Shown piece after piece: positions 1 through 10,358 of a stretch of 64,000 nucleotides of DNA; within the stretch, counting starts at the first letter, position 1; every line of letters begins with the position of its first letter. Location of the stretch: the NCBI RefSeq assembly GCF_000350225.1, contig NW_005179225.1, forward strand, positions 1-64,000, in the 5' to 3' direction. Under the pieces are notes generated by a model. That model saw only the letters and a program-made list of their open reading frames with translations, had not been told where the DNA came from and did not search any database. Made by a program: the position numbers and the translations under genes. This stretch comes from Chondrus crispus (lineage: Eukaryota; Rhodophyta; Florideophyceae; Gigartinales; Gigartinaceae).

Positions 1-1888
1 TCAAGGTCTCTAACTTTAAGGATTTTGCCTTGTTCACAGCAGAGGGGATTTCGCGATTGTTGCACGTTTGTGACACAGTTCACCCACGACGGAAGGGTTG
101 AGCTTCTGTAACCTTTTGCAAATGAGTAGTGATGCTTTTGCCTGCGATCTGGTGATCTCCAGAATACTGCTGCGATGAAGCCTGACTCTTGAGGATGCTG
201 CGATAGTGTCCTTCTCTTGATTGTTGAAGGATCCTGTATGTAAAGCATGGGGTGCTTCATCATTTCCATGCCCTCCGCACACACAACTGAAAAAAGCTTC
301 GAGAAGTGAATAAAATTGCACACGATATAGCACACGCCGCTCTGTTTCATCGCCATACCGCAGTGACGTACAACCTGTTTCAGGGAGTCCTCATTGGATT
401 CATCATCTTGTAGAACAGTCATGACCATATCGGCTTTCCCCTGCACCATTTTCCACTCATCGTGTTGTGTCATGAATTCCTCAAGTGTTGCCTGCACAAT
501 CTTCCACCCAACCGGTAATAATTGAGATGCCTCAATTAGTGGCGCTGCCTCTGCAGTTGATTCAACTGGTCTCTCATTGTTCTGTTCAGAGGGCCCGTCT
601 GAGTATTGACTGTGCGATGAGAGGGTTTCTTTGGCCATAGAGCCCTCTTCTTCACTGTCTTTTGAGCTTCCATTCTCTGAGGTACCCGGAGATGATAGTT
701 GAGTGTCTGAATCAATCGCAGGATGTTTATTTAGATCTGAGTGCTCACTGTTCTCTTGAGGTATTTGTTGCAATCTTTTTCGGGCGATTTCCAAATGGTT
801 AGTCCCATTCGGCACCAGATTTCTGCAAGCAGTTTCAAGTGGTTGTATAAGGTGCTTGCTGAACGCATGTTACTGCATTTGGATATCCAGCAGCTGCGTA
901 CACGTGATTCTTTCTGCAATTGTGGTCATCTCACTGGGGCTTTCGTCGTAATCACAAAGGGTCTTGAATTTTTGAAGCTCTTTAATTGCTCGGCGTAATT
1001 GCACCAACTGTGTTGAAACATCTTTGGGGAGAAGCGGCTTCGGAGAAGGCAAGCAATCTTGATAGTACCTGATAAATCGTTTCACCAACATTAGACATTC
1101 CTCTGCCGTCACTCTTTTGGGAATTGCTCGCAAATTTGCCAATGTGAACGCAACTTGCAAGCCTCCATCATCATTGCACATGAAATCCCGTAAGTAGTCA
1201 ACCGTAGAAATGGGAAGCTTGCGAGCAACCCCCAAGATTTGGCGCTTGGTTTCAATTTGTTTGCTCATAACCTCGTCATCCTGAACCCCTCTTGCAGTAC
1301 TTGACACCAGCCGACGAGCAACTTCGGTCGCTGATAAACGTTTTTGCCGCCTTTGGCTCAACCAGGTATTCAGCTCAACGTCGTATTCGTGGCAGCGTAG
1401 GAGCGTTGCGAGGAAAGAGAGCGGCACACAAAAAGAGTGAAGAGCGTTTCTCGAAAGTCCATATGCAATCTCATCTTGGGCTGGCATCGACATTAACAAT
1501 TCACCTTTCAACTTGAAATCCTTTATCAAAACTCCCTCCTCCATTAGCTGTATCGCTACTCTTTTGCGGATGTGTCCATCATAGCAAAAGCGATACCCTC
1601 CAGCGCGTCCATCTGTCTCTTCTCTTATCACTGCTCGTGCCACTTCTGATGCCTTTCAGGCGTGTAGCAATGTGGCTCTCTCTCAAAGAGTAGCTGTATT
1701 TCAGGAACAGTAGCCACTCGACATGATATGAGATAAGTGCTGACATATCCATTTTGCAGGAAACCCTCTCTGACAATATCTTCATCTCGAGGAAGAATTG
1801 GCCTGGAGTACCAGAGATTGACGATTTTACGCGGATCGACGTATTCAGTCACAATATCACTCGTACCCTCACTTCCTGTAACCTTCAT
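1..1888 (-). pseudogene. Unknown transposon-associated protein with ParB-like patch, decayed
   Basis: The minus strand from about 1888 to the window edge reads as one protein of more than 600 residues. It is interrupted by a frame change near 1630-1643 and an in-frame TAA at 870-872, after which the same frame stays open for about 290 codons. The N-terminal part has a segment (VDPRKIVNLWYSRP) that weakly resembles the N-terminal motif of ParB/KorB-type proteins. The middle is helical and basic, and the stretch after the stop is Ser/Glu-rich. It is divergent from the DUF7869-like gene at 2580, which suggests two genes of one transposon, as is common for such elements in algae and oomycetes; that pairing is inferred. 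It could also be an unrelated host gene. The function is not known. Confidence 0.45.
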
Positions 1889-2579
1889 GACTGCAAAACT
1901 TTCTGCCTCGCTTTAGTTGCAGGATTTGGATATCCTAAAAGGCAATGCCGCGAGTCTTCTGACTTAAGCAAAGGCTTCTGGAAATTGTTGCGACTGTTGT
2001 TTTTTGTAGGCATAAAAACCATCGTAAGCGAATGAGAGAATAAACACGGCTCATTCCGAAGATTTGAACAGTTGAGTTCAAACATTTGAACAAGTGGATC
2101 GAATGTGAGAGTTTCGGAAAGGGTTGGGAGGGCAGTTGATATAGATATCAGTTATCGTCCTGAACAAATTCCTTTCCGCTCTACCACGATTTCCCGTCTT
2201 TTGACGAAACATTTCCGTAAGAATCGCAATATTTGCTTCGTGAAGGAAAAAATTTGTCACTGTCAAGGCATTTGACAGGCGTAGAAAAGGACTTTGATAA
2301 ATTCTTCGAAGTGTAACCTTCAGAAAAAAATGAAACGCAACAGCAGAGGAAGCTGATATAGACCCCTGACGCCTACTCTTTCGAAAACACAACACAGTGA
2401 GCTGGGCTGCTGACTTTTTGCTTCCAGCCGAATACCAGTACAGGATAATATCCTGTACTGGTATTCGGCTGCGCCTTCTTGACCCCACACCGCAGTGCGT
2501 GCTTGCCCAAAGTCCATACTTGCAGGTCCTTGACTACCTGAAGCGTTGAACCCGAGAGACATGCACATAGAGCGATATC
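1889..2579. promoter_or_regulatory. Divergent intergenic region
   Basis: No coding frame of convincing quality lies between the two divergent genes. The stretch is moderately AT-rich and holds a perfect palindrome at 2425-2471. Its position implies that it carries promoters for both genes, but no TATA box or other element was identified with confidence. Confidence 0.3.
2425..2471. repeat. 47-nt perfect palindrome
   Basis: Arms of 23 nt beginning CAGCCGAATACCAGTACAGG are perfectly complementary around a single central base at 2448. This is seen directly. The role is unknown; a template-switch inverted duplication, a cruciform site or a transposon remnant are all possible. Confidence 0.9.
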
Positions 2580-4810
2580 ATGACAACGTTAGACGATACT
2601 CCTCCCCTATCAAAAGTCCCAAACGAGCTCGATCGCAAAACATTGAAGTCGCGATTACAGAAGAGACGACGCCAATCCATCAAAAATATCAACAATTGGA
2701 TGCCAAAACGCTGTTGCAAGCGTCTTTGCGTCTTCGAAGTCGGTACAGAGAAGTGTAGGGCAATGCGAGAGAATTTCCTGTCAATTTCTCGTGATGAAAG
2801 AAAGGCACGCCTCGCCGATCTAATCGTTCCAGATCCACAGTGCTCACAGCGATACTTCTACTGTGACGGCTGGCAGGTTTGTTGGAGAATGGTGATTGAC
2901 ACTCTGGAAGTGTCAAGGACCATGATTGCCAATGTCATGGAACTACCTTCAGCGAACGCTTCCCACCTCCCCGGGAGAATGGGGGGATCGGATGGGAGCT
3001 CAACTAAAAAATCCTCGGTGATTTCATTCCTGCGAGCCTTAGCAGACGATCTTGGAGATGAAATGCCGCACAGCATAGAGCGGCACCTCCCACATGGAAA
3101 TAAATACCTGGTTTACACGCTCTTTCGAGAGAATGAAGGGATGTATGGCCGTCGAGCGTGCTCTTCTTCTCACTTTTATGAAACTTGGAAACGGTATGTC
3201 TCACATATCAAGTGTAGACGAAGACACGGCTTTTCGGTTTGTGACACGTGCACAAGCTTTAAGGAGGGTTTGCTATCAATTGCTGGGAAGACAGGATATG
3301 AAAAATCTAGAGAAAAACTTAAGAAAGGATTCCGCGCACATCTGCAGCAAATAAACTCTGAGAGAGCAGAATATCGACTCATTCAGTCAAAAGCAATTGA
3401 CAGGCCCCAGGAAATTCTTTCTGTCATTATTGACGGGGCCGACTAGGCGAAGTTTGGACTACCGCGCTTCTATACGACGACAAAAAGAGATACGGGGAAG
3501 CCTCTCAAGCAGAAGGTCACTGGTGTTTGCTATCACGGGGCACTTTCTGGACAGCCTTTCGTTGGTTTTTTTACGTCAGCAGACAACATCCCCTCAGGTG
3601 CAAATCAAACAATTGATGCGCTATGCCGCTCGCTTTTACTGTTGCGAGATGCGAGAAGAGCTCAAGGTATGAGTTCTTTTCCTAAAGAGCTGAATGTTCA
3701 GCTAGATAATACGTCAAAAGACAATAAGAATCGCTTCTTTTTGCATTTTGTGATTACATGGTGCATAAAGGGCTCTTCCACCGCATTTTTGTAAACTTTC
3801 TACCGGTTGGGCACACACATGAGGACATTGACCGCCGATTCAGCCGAATTTCTGTCTTCATGCGGGATAGGAATACAGCCTGTGTTTCGGAACTCCACAG
3901 GCACATTGTTGAAAGTCAAGGGAGAAACTCCGCATCAGTACAAAACAACATACATGCCAGCCGCGTCTCTGGTATGAACAATTTTTCAGGTGCCTGTGAA
4001 CAACAAAGTGCAGTGGCATTGAGAACCAACAACATGCTCGCGTTCAGAAAGTTCGTCTTCGAGCGGGATGATTCCCATGAGCTCGAAGGAGGTGGTTCTC
4101 ACGTTACCTGCCTGGTCGGGTATAAAATGGTGGAAAAGAGGGAAGCGCTTCAGAAACTTGATAGAACCGAAGGATTCATTGGTTCTTTCCTCCGTGTTGT
4201 TCCAGATATGAGAAAAGCACCAGTCATACAAACAAACAAGCCCTCCCAAGTTGACATCAGCGCGTATAGCAAGCGCATAAATGTGACAGAGAAAAGAATT
4301 GGATGTAGAGAAAATGTGTTATCGCTTCTTTCTGAAATAGACTCAATGGAATGCAAAGAGTCCGCCCCGCCGGAGTGGGACTTCCAGTATTTTGCTTCTT
4401 TTTGCGATGATTGCGGCGAACTTGAGGCATCATATGATGATTCGGAAAGCGAATTGGCTCTGGCGGACACGTGCTCGTATGATAGGGGCAGCATGGTGAC
4501 TGTGAACTGCAGGTCAAACGTGACCGAAGTGACACCATTTTGGTTGGGAAGAATTGAACATGTTGAGAATGCAAATAGCAACAACGTCGTTTTAACTGTT
4601 CGGTGGTTCGAACTTGTACAGGGACAGAAAGGAGGAAGCTTGTGCTACACTGGGCGTTACGCCCCCATGAAACAAAACGATCAATCACAGAGTGATATAC
4701 CCTCAGCGGCAGTTCTCGTTTACTTTTTAGACTTGAACACGACCGGTAAGATCCCCGATGTTGTCCAGCGCCTTACCAGGGAAGCGCTAGACCCATTTGG
4801 AGAAGGTTGA
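2580..4810 (+). pseudogene. DUF7869-like DDE transposase-type protein, decayed
   Basis: The frame opens at an ATG at 2580. Landmarks in order are a CxxC motif (RRHGFSVCDTCTSFKEG), IIDGAD near 3430, QLDNTSKDNKNRFF near 3700, and FLPVGHTHEDIDRRFS near 3800. The D, DN and HED spacing is that of DUF7869 proteins, which are widespread in oomycetes, algae and cnidarians and probably have an RNase H-fold DDE transposase core. A tail of about 300 residues follows, ending at 4810. An in-frame TAG at 3444-3446 and a frame change near 3770 interrupt the reading, so this copy is probably dead. It is divergent from the gene at 1-1888. Terminal inverted repeats were not found. Recognition of the family is fairly sure; the enzymatic role is inferred. 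Confidence 0.65.
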
Positions 4811-5278
4811 AGACCCTCTTCCAGTTTGATGAAGGTTGTGCGGCGGCGGCATTTCATGTTTGGGTTGGGAGGGATGGGTGCCAGGGGGGTACAAAGGGGG
4901 GCGGAATGGGTGAGGATGGAGGTTTTTGTTTTTTCGTTGCGACAGGACAGAGGGAGGAGGTGGTGACGTGGTGGGACGGAGGAGCACGCTTGGGAAATGG
5001 TTGGAAGGGGTCAAGCTGCACGCCGGCGCACATGTCAACGAAGTCGTGCAGCATGCCCTTTTGGAGGAGCCTGCATGCTCTTCACATAACACGCTCCCCG
5101 CGCTCACGAGCAAGTAGAGCCTATTAATTGCGAGCGGGGTCTCTTGGACGCGCTCGTGCAGCTCTCGGATGAGGGCGACTCGGCGCACGCTCTCCATGAC
5201 GTAATGCTGTGTGGGGCTGTGCGTTTGCTCAGTACACGGCACCTTACACGCCCCCAAAATAAACGAATTCAGGGGAAA
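4811..5278. other. No gene recognised; holds block shared with 7.1 kb
   Basis: GC-rich sequence with long but unconvincing frames on both strands. It contains one copy (5126-5199, minus strand) of a conserved short coding-like block that recurs at 7100-7171. No other feature was recognised. Confidence 0.4.
5126..5199 (-). other. Conserved exon-like block, copy 1
   Basis: On the minus strand this reads RELHERVQETPLAI; the copy at 7100-7171 reads RKRHERVQETPLVI. Within the shared HERVQETPL core the base differences between the copies are synonymous in this frame only, which argues that the minus strand was protein-coding. The parent gene is not recognised. Confidence 0.4.
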
Positions 5279-5947
5279 ATGTTTTTCGACGTAGGGAATG
5301 GGAAATTCGTACCCAGTACCGTAGTCACCTTTTATAAGAAGCCGAAGCCGCGCAAAATCGTAGAGCTTTCCGATGGCGTCTTTATCGCTCTCTACGAGGA
5401 GGACACCTTTGTCTCAGATTTGAAGAATAACTCGCGACTCTTGCTCACGGCTTCGGATGACCAGTTGCTGAACACCAATGACTTAGACTCGGGGCATGCT
5501 GCAAAGACATGTCGGGGGCATGAAGGGTTGGTTCTGAGTGCGGCCGGGTCAGATGATTCGGAGTTTATTGTGAGCGGGGGAGTGATAGGACTGTCAATAT
5601 TTGGGATCGCCGGATGGGGGAAACTTTGTATATCTGTAAGGGACACCGAGATTTGGTTTGGGGAACGACGTTTGAAATGAAGGGGATGAAGACAGTAACA
5701 GTTTATGATGATGGGTCTATTAGCGCTATAGATTGCAGCGGCAAGGTTTGATCAAAGCGAAATTCAGAGGCACGAAAGGAAGTTAGGTGAACCTCGAGCA
5801 CCGAACGCGGAGTTGAACATAACGAAGCTGGGAAGCCAATGTGTACTAAGATGTCGGGATGTGTCGACTAGACGATTCAACTTTAGTGTACAACCCAGTG
5901 GAGAAGGTGGCAAAGGGCAAGGTGAGGAGATGGGCTTAAGGAACTAG
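5279..5947 (+). pseudogene. WD40-repeat protein, C-terminal fragment
   Basis: From the ATG at 5279 the frame shows two WD40-type blades. The first is centred on TCRGHEGLVLSAAGSDDSEF followed by IVSGG. The second is CKGHRDLVWGTTFEMKGMK followed by DGSISAID. The second blade lies in another frame, so there is a frame change near 5610. A further change near 5740 leads into a tail ending in ...GKGQGEEMGLRN at 5947. The GH and SGG/DG spacing is typical of beta-propeller scaffold proteins such as F-box/WD proteins, but no specific orthologue is recognised. It is probably a decayed host gene, though sequencing errors could explain the frame changes. Confidence 0.55.
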
Positions 5948-6614
5948 CATGCTAATAAATGAGAAAGTGGTATGATGCCTCTTTCGTAGAAGAAAGCGCG
6001 ATGTACAAGAGTGTTGTACAAATACAGAAAAGTATACAGGTAGACCAGGTGGAGCGAGAACCGAAAAAGGAGGGCATGAGGGTGGCGTCTTGGTGTGAAC
6101 AAAATTGCGAAAGAAATGTGCGCAGTACCGGCTTGGCGAGCAGGTACTCCTCGACGAGGACTTCGTCGAGCTGCAGCGAGTCGAGCTCGTGCTGCAGGCC
6201 GAGGACCGCGGGTCAGACATGAGCGAGCGGCCCGGGCCGGAGTCCATGAAGTCGACCTCGGAGAAGTTGCGCGACTGGATGCGGCGGCGGGAGCCGCCGG
6301 GGGCCACTTCACCCCCTGCAGGGGGGTGAGGAGGCGATGGTTGGGGCCGAGAGGTGCGAGGGGCGGGAAGTGAGAGGGTAAAGAGGCGGTGGTAAGATGC
6401 GGGAAATGTGTAGTCAGGTGGAACGGGGAGAAGCGGGATCCTTTTGTTCAATGCGGGGCGGGGATGGGTGACGGCGCCCGCGGGACGGTGGTGCGGGTGT
6501 AAGTGCGCAGCATGACAGAGGGGCCGGAGCGGGGAGCAGCTGAACAAGAACACAAACCACAGTTTTGCTGTTCGACATAGCGAAATCGCGCGGAACGAGA
6601 CGACGAGAGTAGCG
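5948..6614. other. No complete gene; minus-strand coding-like fragments
   Basis: GC-rich. On the minus strand two short coding-like pieces are visible in different frames, one with SRNFSEVDFMDSGPGRSLMS (near 6220-6290) and one with LQHELDSLQLDEVLVEEYLL (near 6140-6200). They may be remnants of one host gene, but no family is recognised. Confidence 0.3.
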
Positions 6615-7066
6615 CTAAACTCTTTCCGGCGAGTATTGATAAATATGCTCCTTAGCGAGAGGTTGAGTGTGATCGCCGGTGAGCACGTCGTCCGGGTGGG
6701 GTGGCGAGACAGCAGGAGGAAGGGGGATAGTCTTAGTATGGACAGCTGGACTCTTGTCCATGTTTGAGAGCTCTGGAGGCAGCACACAGCACCAGACACA
6801 AGCGAGGATAGTGATGATGGCAGAGCCAGTAGCAATAGAGATGACTGCGATAGCGAGTTTGCGGAGCAACGTACTGGGCGGATGAGAAGGGAGGGGGCCA
6901 GCGCCAGGACCACCCGGTCCATTGCCCCCAGCTAGTCCTGGGGGTGGGGTGCTGTTGTCAGGTGCAGTTGTTGGTGAAGCTTGAAGGGCTGCTTCTGGCT
7001 TTGGACAACCGAGAATGTGAGAAGGAAGACGAAGATGAGAAGGACGAAACGAATGGAGACCGCCAT
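6615..7066 (-). pseudogene. Small secreted/type I membrane protein, one frame change
   Basis: An ATG at 7066 starts a classical signal peptide (MAVSIRFVLLIFVFLLTFSV). After one frame change in the following 40 nt, a Thr/Pro/Gly-rich linker leads to a single hydrophobic membrane segment (LAIAVISIATGSAIITILAC) and a cytosolic Pro-rich tail of about 45 residues ending at 6615. Signal peptide, extracellular linker, one membrane span and short tail suggest a type I membrane protein of about 145 residues. The family is not recognised. The frame change may be real decay, a short intron or an assembly error. Confidence 0.4.
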
Positions 7067-7099
7067 GGTGGGCTCACACGACGAAACGGGATGAAGGGC

Positions 7100-7171
7100 A
7101 ATTACGAGCGGGGTCTCCTGGACGCGCTCGTGCCGCTTGCGGATGGGGGCGCCTCGTCGCGCGCTCCATGA
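7100..7171 (-). other. Conserved exon-like block, copy 2
   Basis: Second copy of the block at 5126-5199, same orientation. Upstream on the minus strand a further coding-like stretch reads LDTYRLQSEVYFMERATR in another frame. The HERVQETPL core is followed directly by GTAATT, a plausible intron donor, so this may be the end of an exon. Confidence 0.4.
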
Positions 7172-7269
7172 AATACACCTCGCTCTGCAGGCGGTACGTG
7201 TCCAGCGCGCGGCACACCAGCGCACGGCGGGATGTTATTTTTTATGTAATAAGAATATTTATATCCATG

Positions 7270-7320
7270 GATCAGTATTGTGACTCGGGCATACGGTATG
7301 CCCGAGTCACAATACTGATC
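7270..7320. repeat. 51-nt perfect palindrome
   Basis: Arms of 25 nt beginning GATCAGTATTGTGACTCGGG are perfectly complementary around one central base. It lies just past the 3' end of the minus-strand trehalose gene remnant. The position would fit an RNA 3'-end hairpin, but an inverted duplication by template switching is equally possible. Confidence 0.9.
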
Positions 7321-8433
7321 GCGGCGTGGCATGTATGCCGCATACGTCTGAACACTTCAGCCACTGCTGCTCCGTTGTGCACCCCTCGCGGTCGAACTGA
7401 ACGTAAAGGAGTTTTTGCCCCATCAAGACCTCCATCGGACTGCCGTGTAGCACCTCCTCGAGCGCTTGCCGAGCATCATGTGCTCGAATCACTGGGAAGT
7501 CGGGATCGGCATCTCTGAAATGCCACCTATATGCAATCTCTTTCTGCGACAAGAAGCTCGTAGGTGTGCTGTCCTCAATTCGTTTCAACAACAGACCGGC
7601 CAAATCAAGCGCGTCTCTCATTGCAATGAGATCATGGGGGCTTAATGAGTCATCCCAAGTTTCGTCGCGTTTCCCGACTACAGTATTTCCGGTGGTTTCG
7701 AACGTCTCCTCCTCTCCACACTCTAGCAATCCACTCATTCTACAGCCCCCAAACCTCTCCCGTAAAAGGTCTGACCATCGCGCAGAAAACTCGTGTTCTA
7801 CGGCAAAACCAAGGCCTACTCTTCTGAACCAATCCATGACTGTGTTCTTTTGCCTCTGTCGCAATGAACACAATATTTTGATCACAACTGGCAAGACGGC
7901 GCAGAACTTCGAGAAGTTGCTCAGAGGGTTCCGCCAACTCTGACCGACTCTCAACCGTGGGAAGAGTACCATCGGAATCAAAGGAAAACAATCGTTTCTC
8001 CTTCGTAGCACGGTATGAATATCTAACATGGTGTGTTGGTATCGGAATTAGTTGTATCGCTTTTGCCTTGCGATTCGCGGAGTATTTGACTATACCGTCA
8101 ATGAAGCGAACGCCCGATGCGGACGCAGTGTGCAAGTCGACATGGCGGTATACTTTCTGGTGTTTCAACTCTCTCTCGAAGTCGGGCATTTCCAGGCTCT
8201 GAAAAATTGCATCGCTGACCATTATCAACGTTCCAGAGATTCACTAGCAAAGCACCCGTTAAGTTTTTTGCGGCTCCTGTGAACTCGCTCAAGATGAGAA
8301 CACCATTTTGCTCTGTTTCACATATGATGTACACATGACTCACAAGATTCATTCCGTCTCGAAGCGATGTGATTGTAGAACAGCTCCACTGAAAAAGAGG
8401 GGTGGTCTGTTTAGTTCTTGAATGAGCTCTCAA
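7307..8433 (-). pseudogene. Bifunctional trehalose-6-P synthase/phosphatase remnant
   Basis: Reading the minus strand from about 8425, the glycosyltransferase-20 (trehalose-6-phosphate synthase) C-terminal landmarks appear first: TSLRDGMNLVSHVYIICETE, then VLILSEFTGAAKNLTGALLV with WN. After a frame change near 8236 comes the helix DAIFQSLEMPDFERELKHQK. The HAD-type phosphatase motif FSFDSDGTL follows near 7990, and after another frame change near 7830 come FAVEHEF, EIAYRWHFRDADPDFP and SPMEVLMGQKLLYVQ, all typical of trehalose-phosphatase. The N-terminal two thirds of the synthase domain are missing. The family normally makes trehalose-6-phosphate from UDP-glucose and glucose-6-phosphate and then removes the phosphate. 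At least two frame changes and the truncation make this a pseudogene. Confidence 0.75.
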
Positions 8434-8621
8434 ACCAAATTTTCATACGCATCCGATAGCGAGGCGCGGCACCATATCATGGATCATTGCCTCCGCACTG
8501 CATGGGTCAAGATTGTCGAATCTGTAGGTCATCGACATAAATGCAGAGTAGATTGATCTACATAATGACTCCAAGGAGTTATCTACTCTTTCAAACCGTG
8601 AATTTCACAGTTTCACAAAAA

Positions 8622-9851
8622 TTACACACTTTGCTGCAGTGCGCACAGAATAAATATACTCTCCAGAATTAGCGAACTGTGTCTAAAAGCCATAAATAGG
8701 CTTAAATTCGGCTTAGGCAATATTCCAACGCAGTTCTTTTTAAGAAGGAAAAATCTTTTTAATAACCAATCACTGTTTTTAGGCTGCCTCTTGTTTTTCT
8801 TTTGCAATCTCTTCTTCTTGCGAACCGCTTGCTTCTTCTCTGTACTCATTGACCTCTTCTTCCGAGATTTCTTCCCAGTTTCCTGTCTAACTAATTTCCT
8901 GATCTCGACAACCGAAGTTAGCTCGAAACCATCTCCAACGCATAAATCTAATACGTTGTCACGAACATAAAGCGCATATTGCTCCGCGGGATCATGAACA
9001 AGTTTCGTCCTTGAATCGATGGTGACGACATGTTCGAGACTTTCCCCATGCCTATCAGTTCCCTCCAGTCTCGCCAAAAAGACACCGCTGCTTTGCCCAA
9101 GCATAAATTCTCGCAATGACCTAGATACGAAGTTATGGCATGGTACCTTCTGCATAATATATATCTTCATATTTTTTTCCAACCACGCTGTTGCACCCGC
9201 TATACTTCGAATACCAGAGAAGGAGATGTTTAAAACTTCTCTTCCCACCTCTGTACCGGACAGAATTTCAATGGCATTCCCAAGACTGGCCTGGAGACAG
9301 AGACCCTCGTTTGTACGCACAAATACGGGAATTGATCTACTGAGATACCCATCTGCCCCCTTCGACGCTCCCCTGTACCCAGGACTTGATAGCTTGTACG
9401 TCTTGTCAAGGTTTTTGACACACCAGTCATCGACAACCTTCAAAAATCTGCCACGGTTACCCCGACTCCAGCGAAGGACCAACAGCGGACTCCCTCTCTG
9501 AGTCCTTTCCGGTTCCTCCACGTCGCTTGTAATAGGGCTTCCTAGCGTTCCAAAGTCACCAAAGTTGTGTGCCTTTATCGAGAAAAGTTTCACAGGCCAG
9601 TAAGATTTGGAAGGCCCTGCGAGGATATTCGATGCGTAATACTGCCCCCTTCCCCTAGTCCATCCATTACGTGTGCCCGACGCAAGGACAACACGCTTAA
9701 TTGCGTAGTCTTGTGAGCTCATCAGATACCCGCCGTATTTCCTATCGACAAAGCCGAGTGTCGAGATATCCTCAGCACGCATTGCCCTTCCTGGGAAAGC
9801 CGTCAGTGTATCCACTATTTCATGCACCACCCTCTCCCCGTCAGGCCTCAT
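8622..9851 (-). CDS. Putative papain-like cysteine peptidase, unknown family
   Basis: An open frame of 409 residues from the ATG at 9851. Key features are a Cys in LCLQASLGNAIEIL (about residue 185), a His in EHVVTIDS (about 274), and Asp residues at about 279 and 287 (LVHDPAE). A Cys in a helix-like NAI context followed about 90 residues later by H-V-V-x-I-D is the layout of papain-fold peptidases, but no named family is recognised. The C-terminal 60 residues hold strongly basic runs (KKSRKKR, RKKKRLQKKNKR), likely nuclear-localisation or nucleic-acid-binding. The frame stays open upstream to a TGA at 9927-9929, beyond which another 120 codons are open in the same frame, so an N-terminal exon or a lost start cannot be excluded. 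It may be a lone transposon gene. Catalytic function is inferred only. Confidence 0.5.
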   Translation of the reverse strand: MRPDGERVVHEIVDTLTAFPGRAMRAEDISTLGFVDRKYGGYLMSSQDYAIKRVVLASGTRNGWTRGRGQYYASNILAGPSKSYWPVKLFSIKAHNFGDFGTLGSPITSDVEEPERTQRGSPLLVLRWSRGNRGRFLKVVDDWCVKNLDKTYKLSSPGYRGASKGADGYLSRSIPVFVRTNEGLCLQASLGNAIEILSGTEVGREVLNISFSGIRSIAGATAWLEKNMKIYIMQKVPCHNFVSRSLREFMLGQSSGVFLARLEGTDRHGESLEHVVTIDSRTKLVHDPAEQYALYVRDNVLDLCVGDGFELTSVVEIRKLVRQETGKKSRKKRSMSTEKKQAVRKKKRLQKKNKRQPKNSDWLLKRFFLLKKNCVGILPKPNLSLFMAFRHSSLILESIFILCALQQSV

Positions 9852-9929
9852 GACCACCCGCGCCAGCTCGCCCACTGTCAGAGGGGGGCGTCTCCCGAAT
9901 CGTTGAGATCGATCCAACACCTGTCTTCA

Positions 9930-10320
9930 GCAGTAAGCTGTATGCCCCATATCATCCTGGCTCGGCCCCCTTGTCGCGCATGAGGAGGATTCTTCGCGGA
10001 GTTCCGTTCGCGCCACGGCCAGGGAAGGCACGCAAGTGACATCGTTCGGACTCCGCGCGCTTCCTCCTCTGACCAATTGCGGGTTGTTTGGGAGCATTGG
10101 AGGCGATGGAAGGTCAGGGGAGGTGTTGGTGAGCTTGAGGGCTCGCATCAGCACAGCGACATTCCGAGGGAAGCGGAAAAATGAAGATCGGATGTGCGTG
10201 GGAAATTGGCAGAACACAGTCGGGCTGGCCCGCGACGGGGGTTGTGTTGTGTCGCTGGCTGGAAGGCCGAATCCTAAATAAACCGTGTGAATTACAGACA
10301 CAGAGCTGTTCCACCCAGCT
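9930..10320. other. No gene recognised
   Basis: The minus-strand frame of the cysteine-peptidase-like ORF is open here past a single TGA (MSVIHTVYLGFGL onward) and is Pro/Ser-rich, but no domain is visible. It could be an upstream exon or chance. Confidence 0.3.
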
Positions 10321-10358
10321 AAAATTCACGGAATGGCCGCCATCGGTTCGGAGGGCGG

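Noticed and set aside
4787-5257. 156-codon minus-strand frame as a whole gene
   Set aside because: Only the short block shared with 7.1 kb shows coding-like conservation; the remainder is Pro/Ser low complexity.
5936-6922. 328-codon minus-strand frame
   Set aside because: Composition looks like a shadow of the membrane-protein remnant and neighbouring fragments; no consistent domain.
8622-9851. Adenovirus/Ulp1-type protease of a Polinton
   Set aside because: No DNA polymerase B, integrase, ATPase or capsid genes are nearby, and the Cys precedes the His, unlike the His-first order in those proteases.
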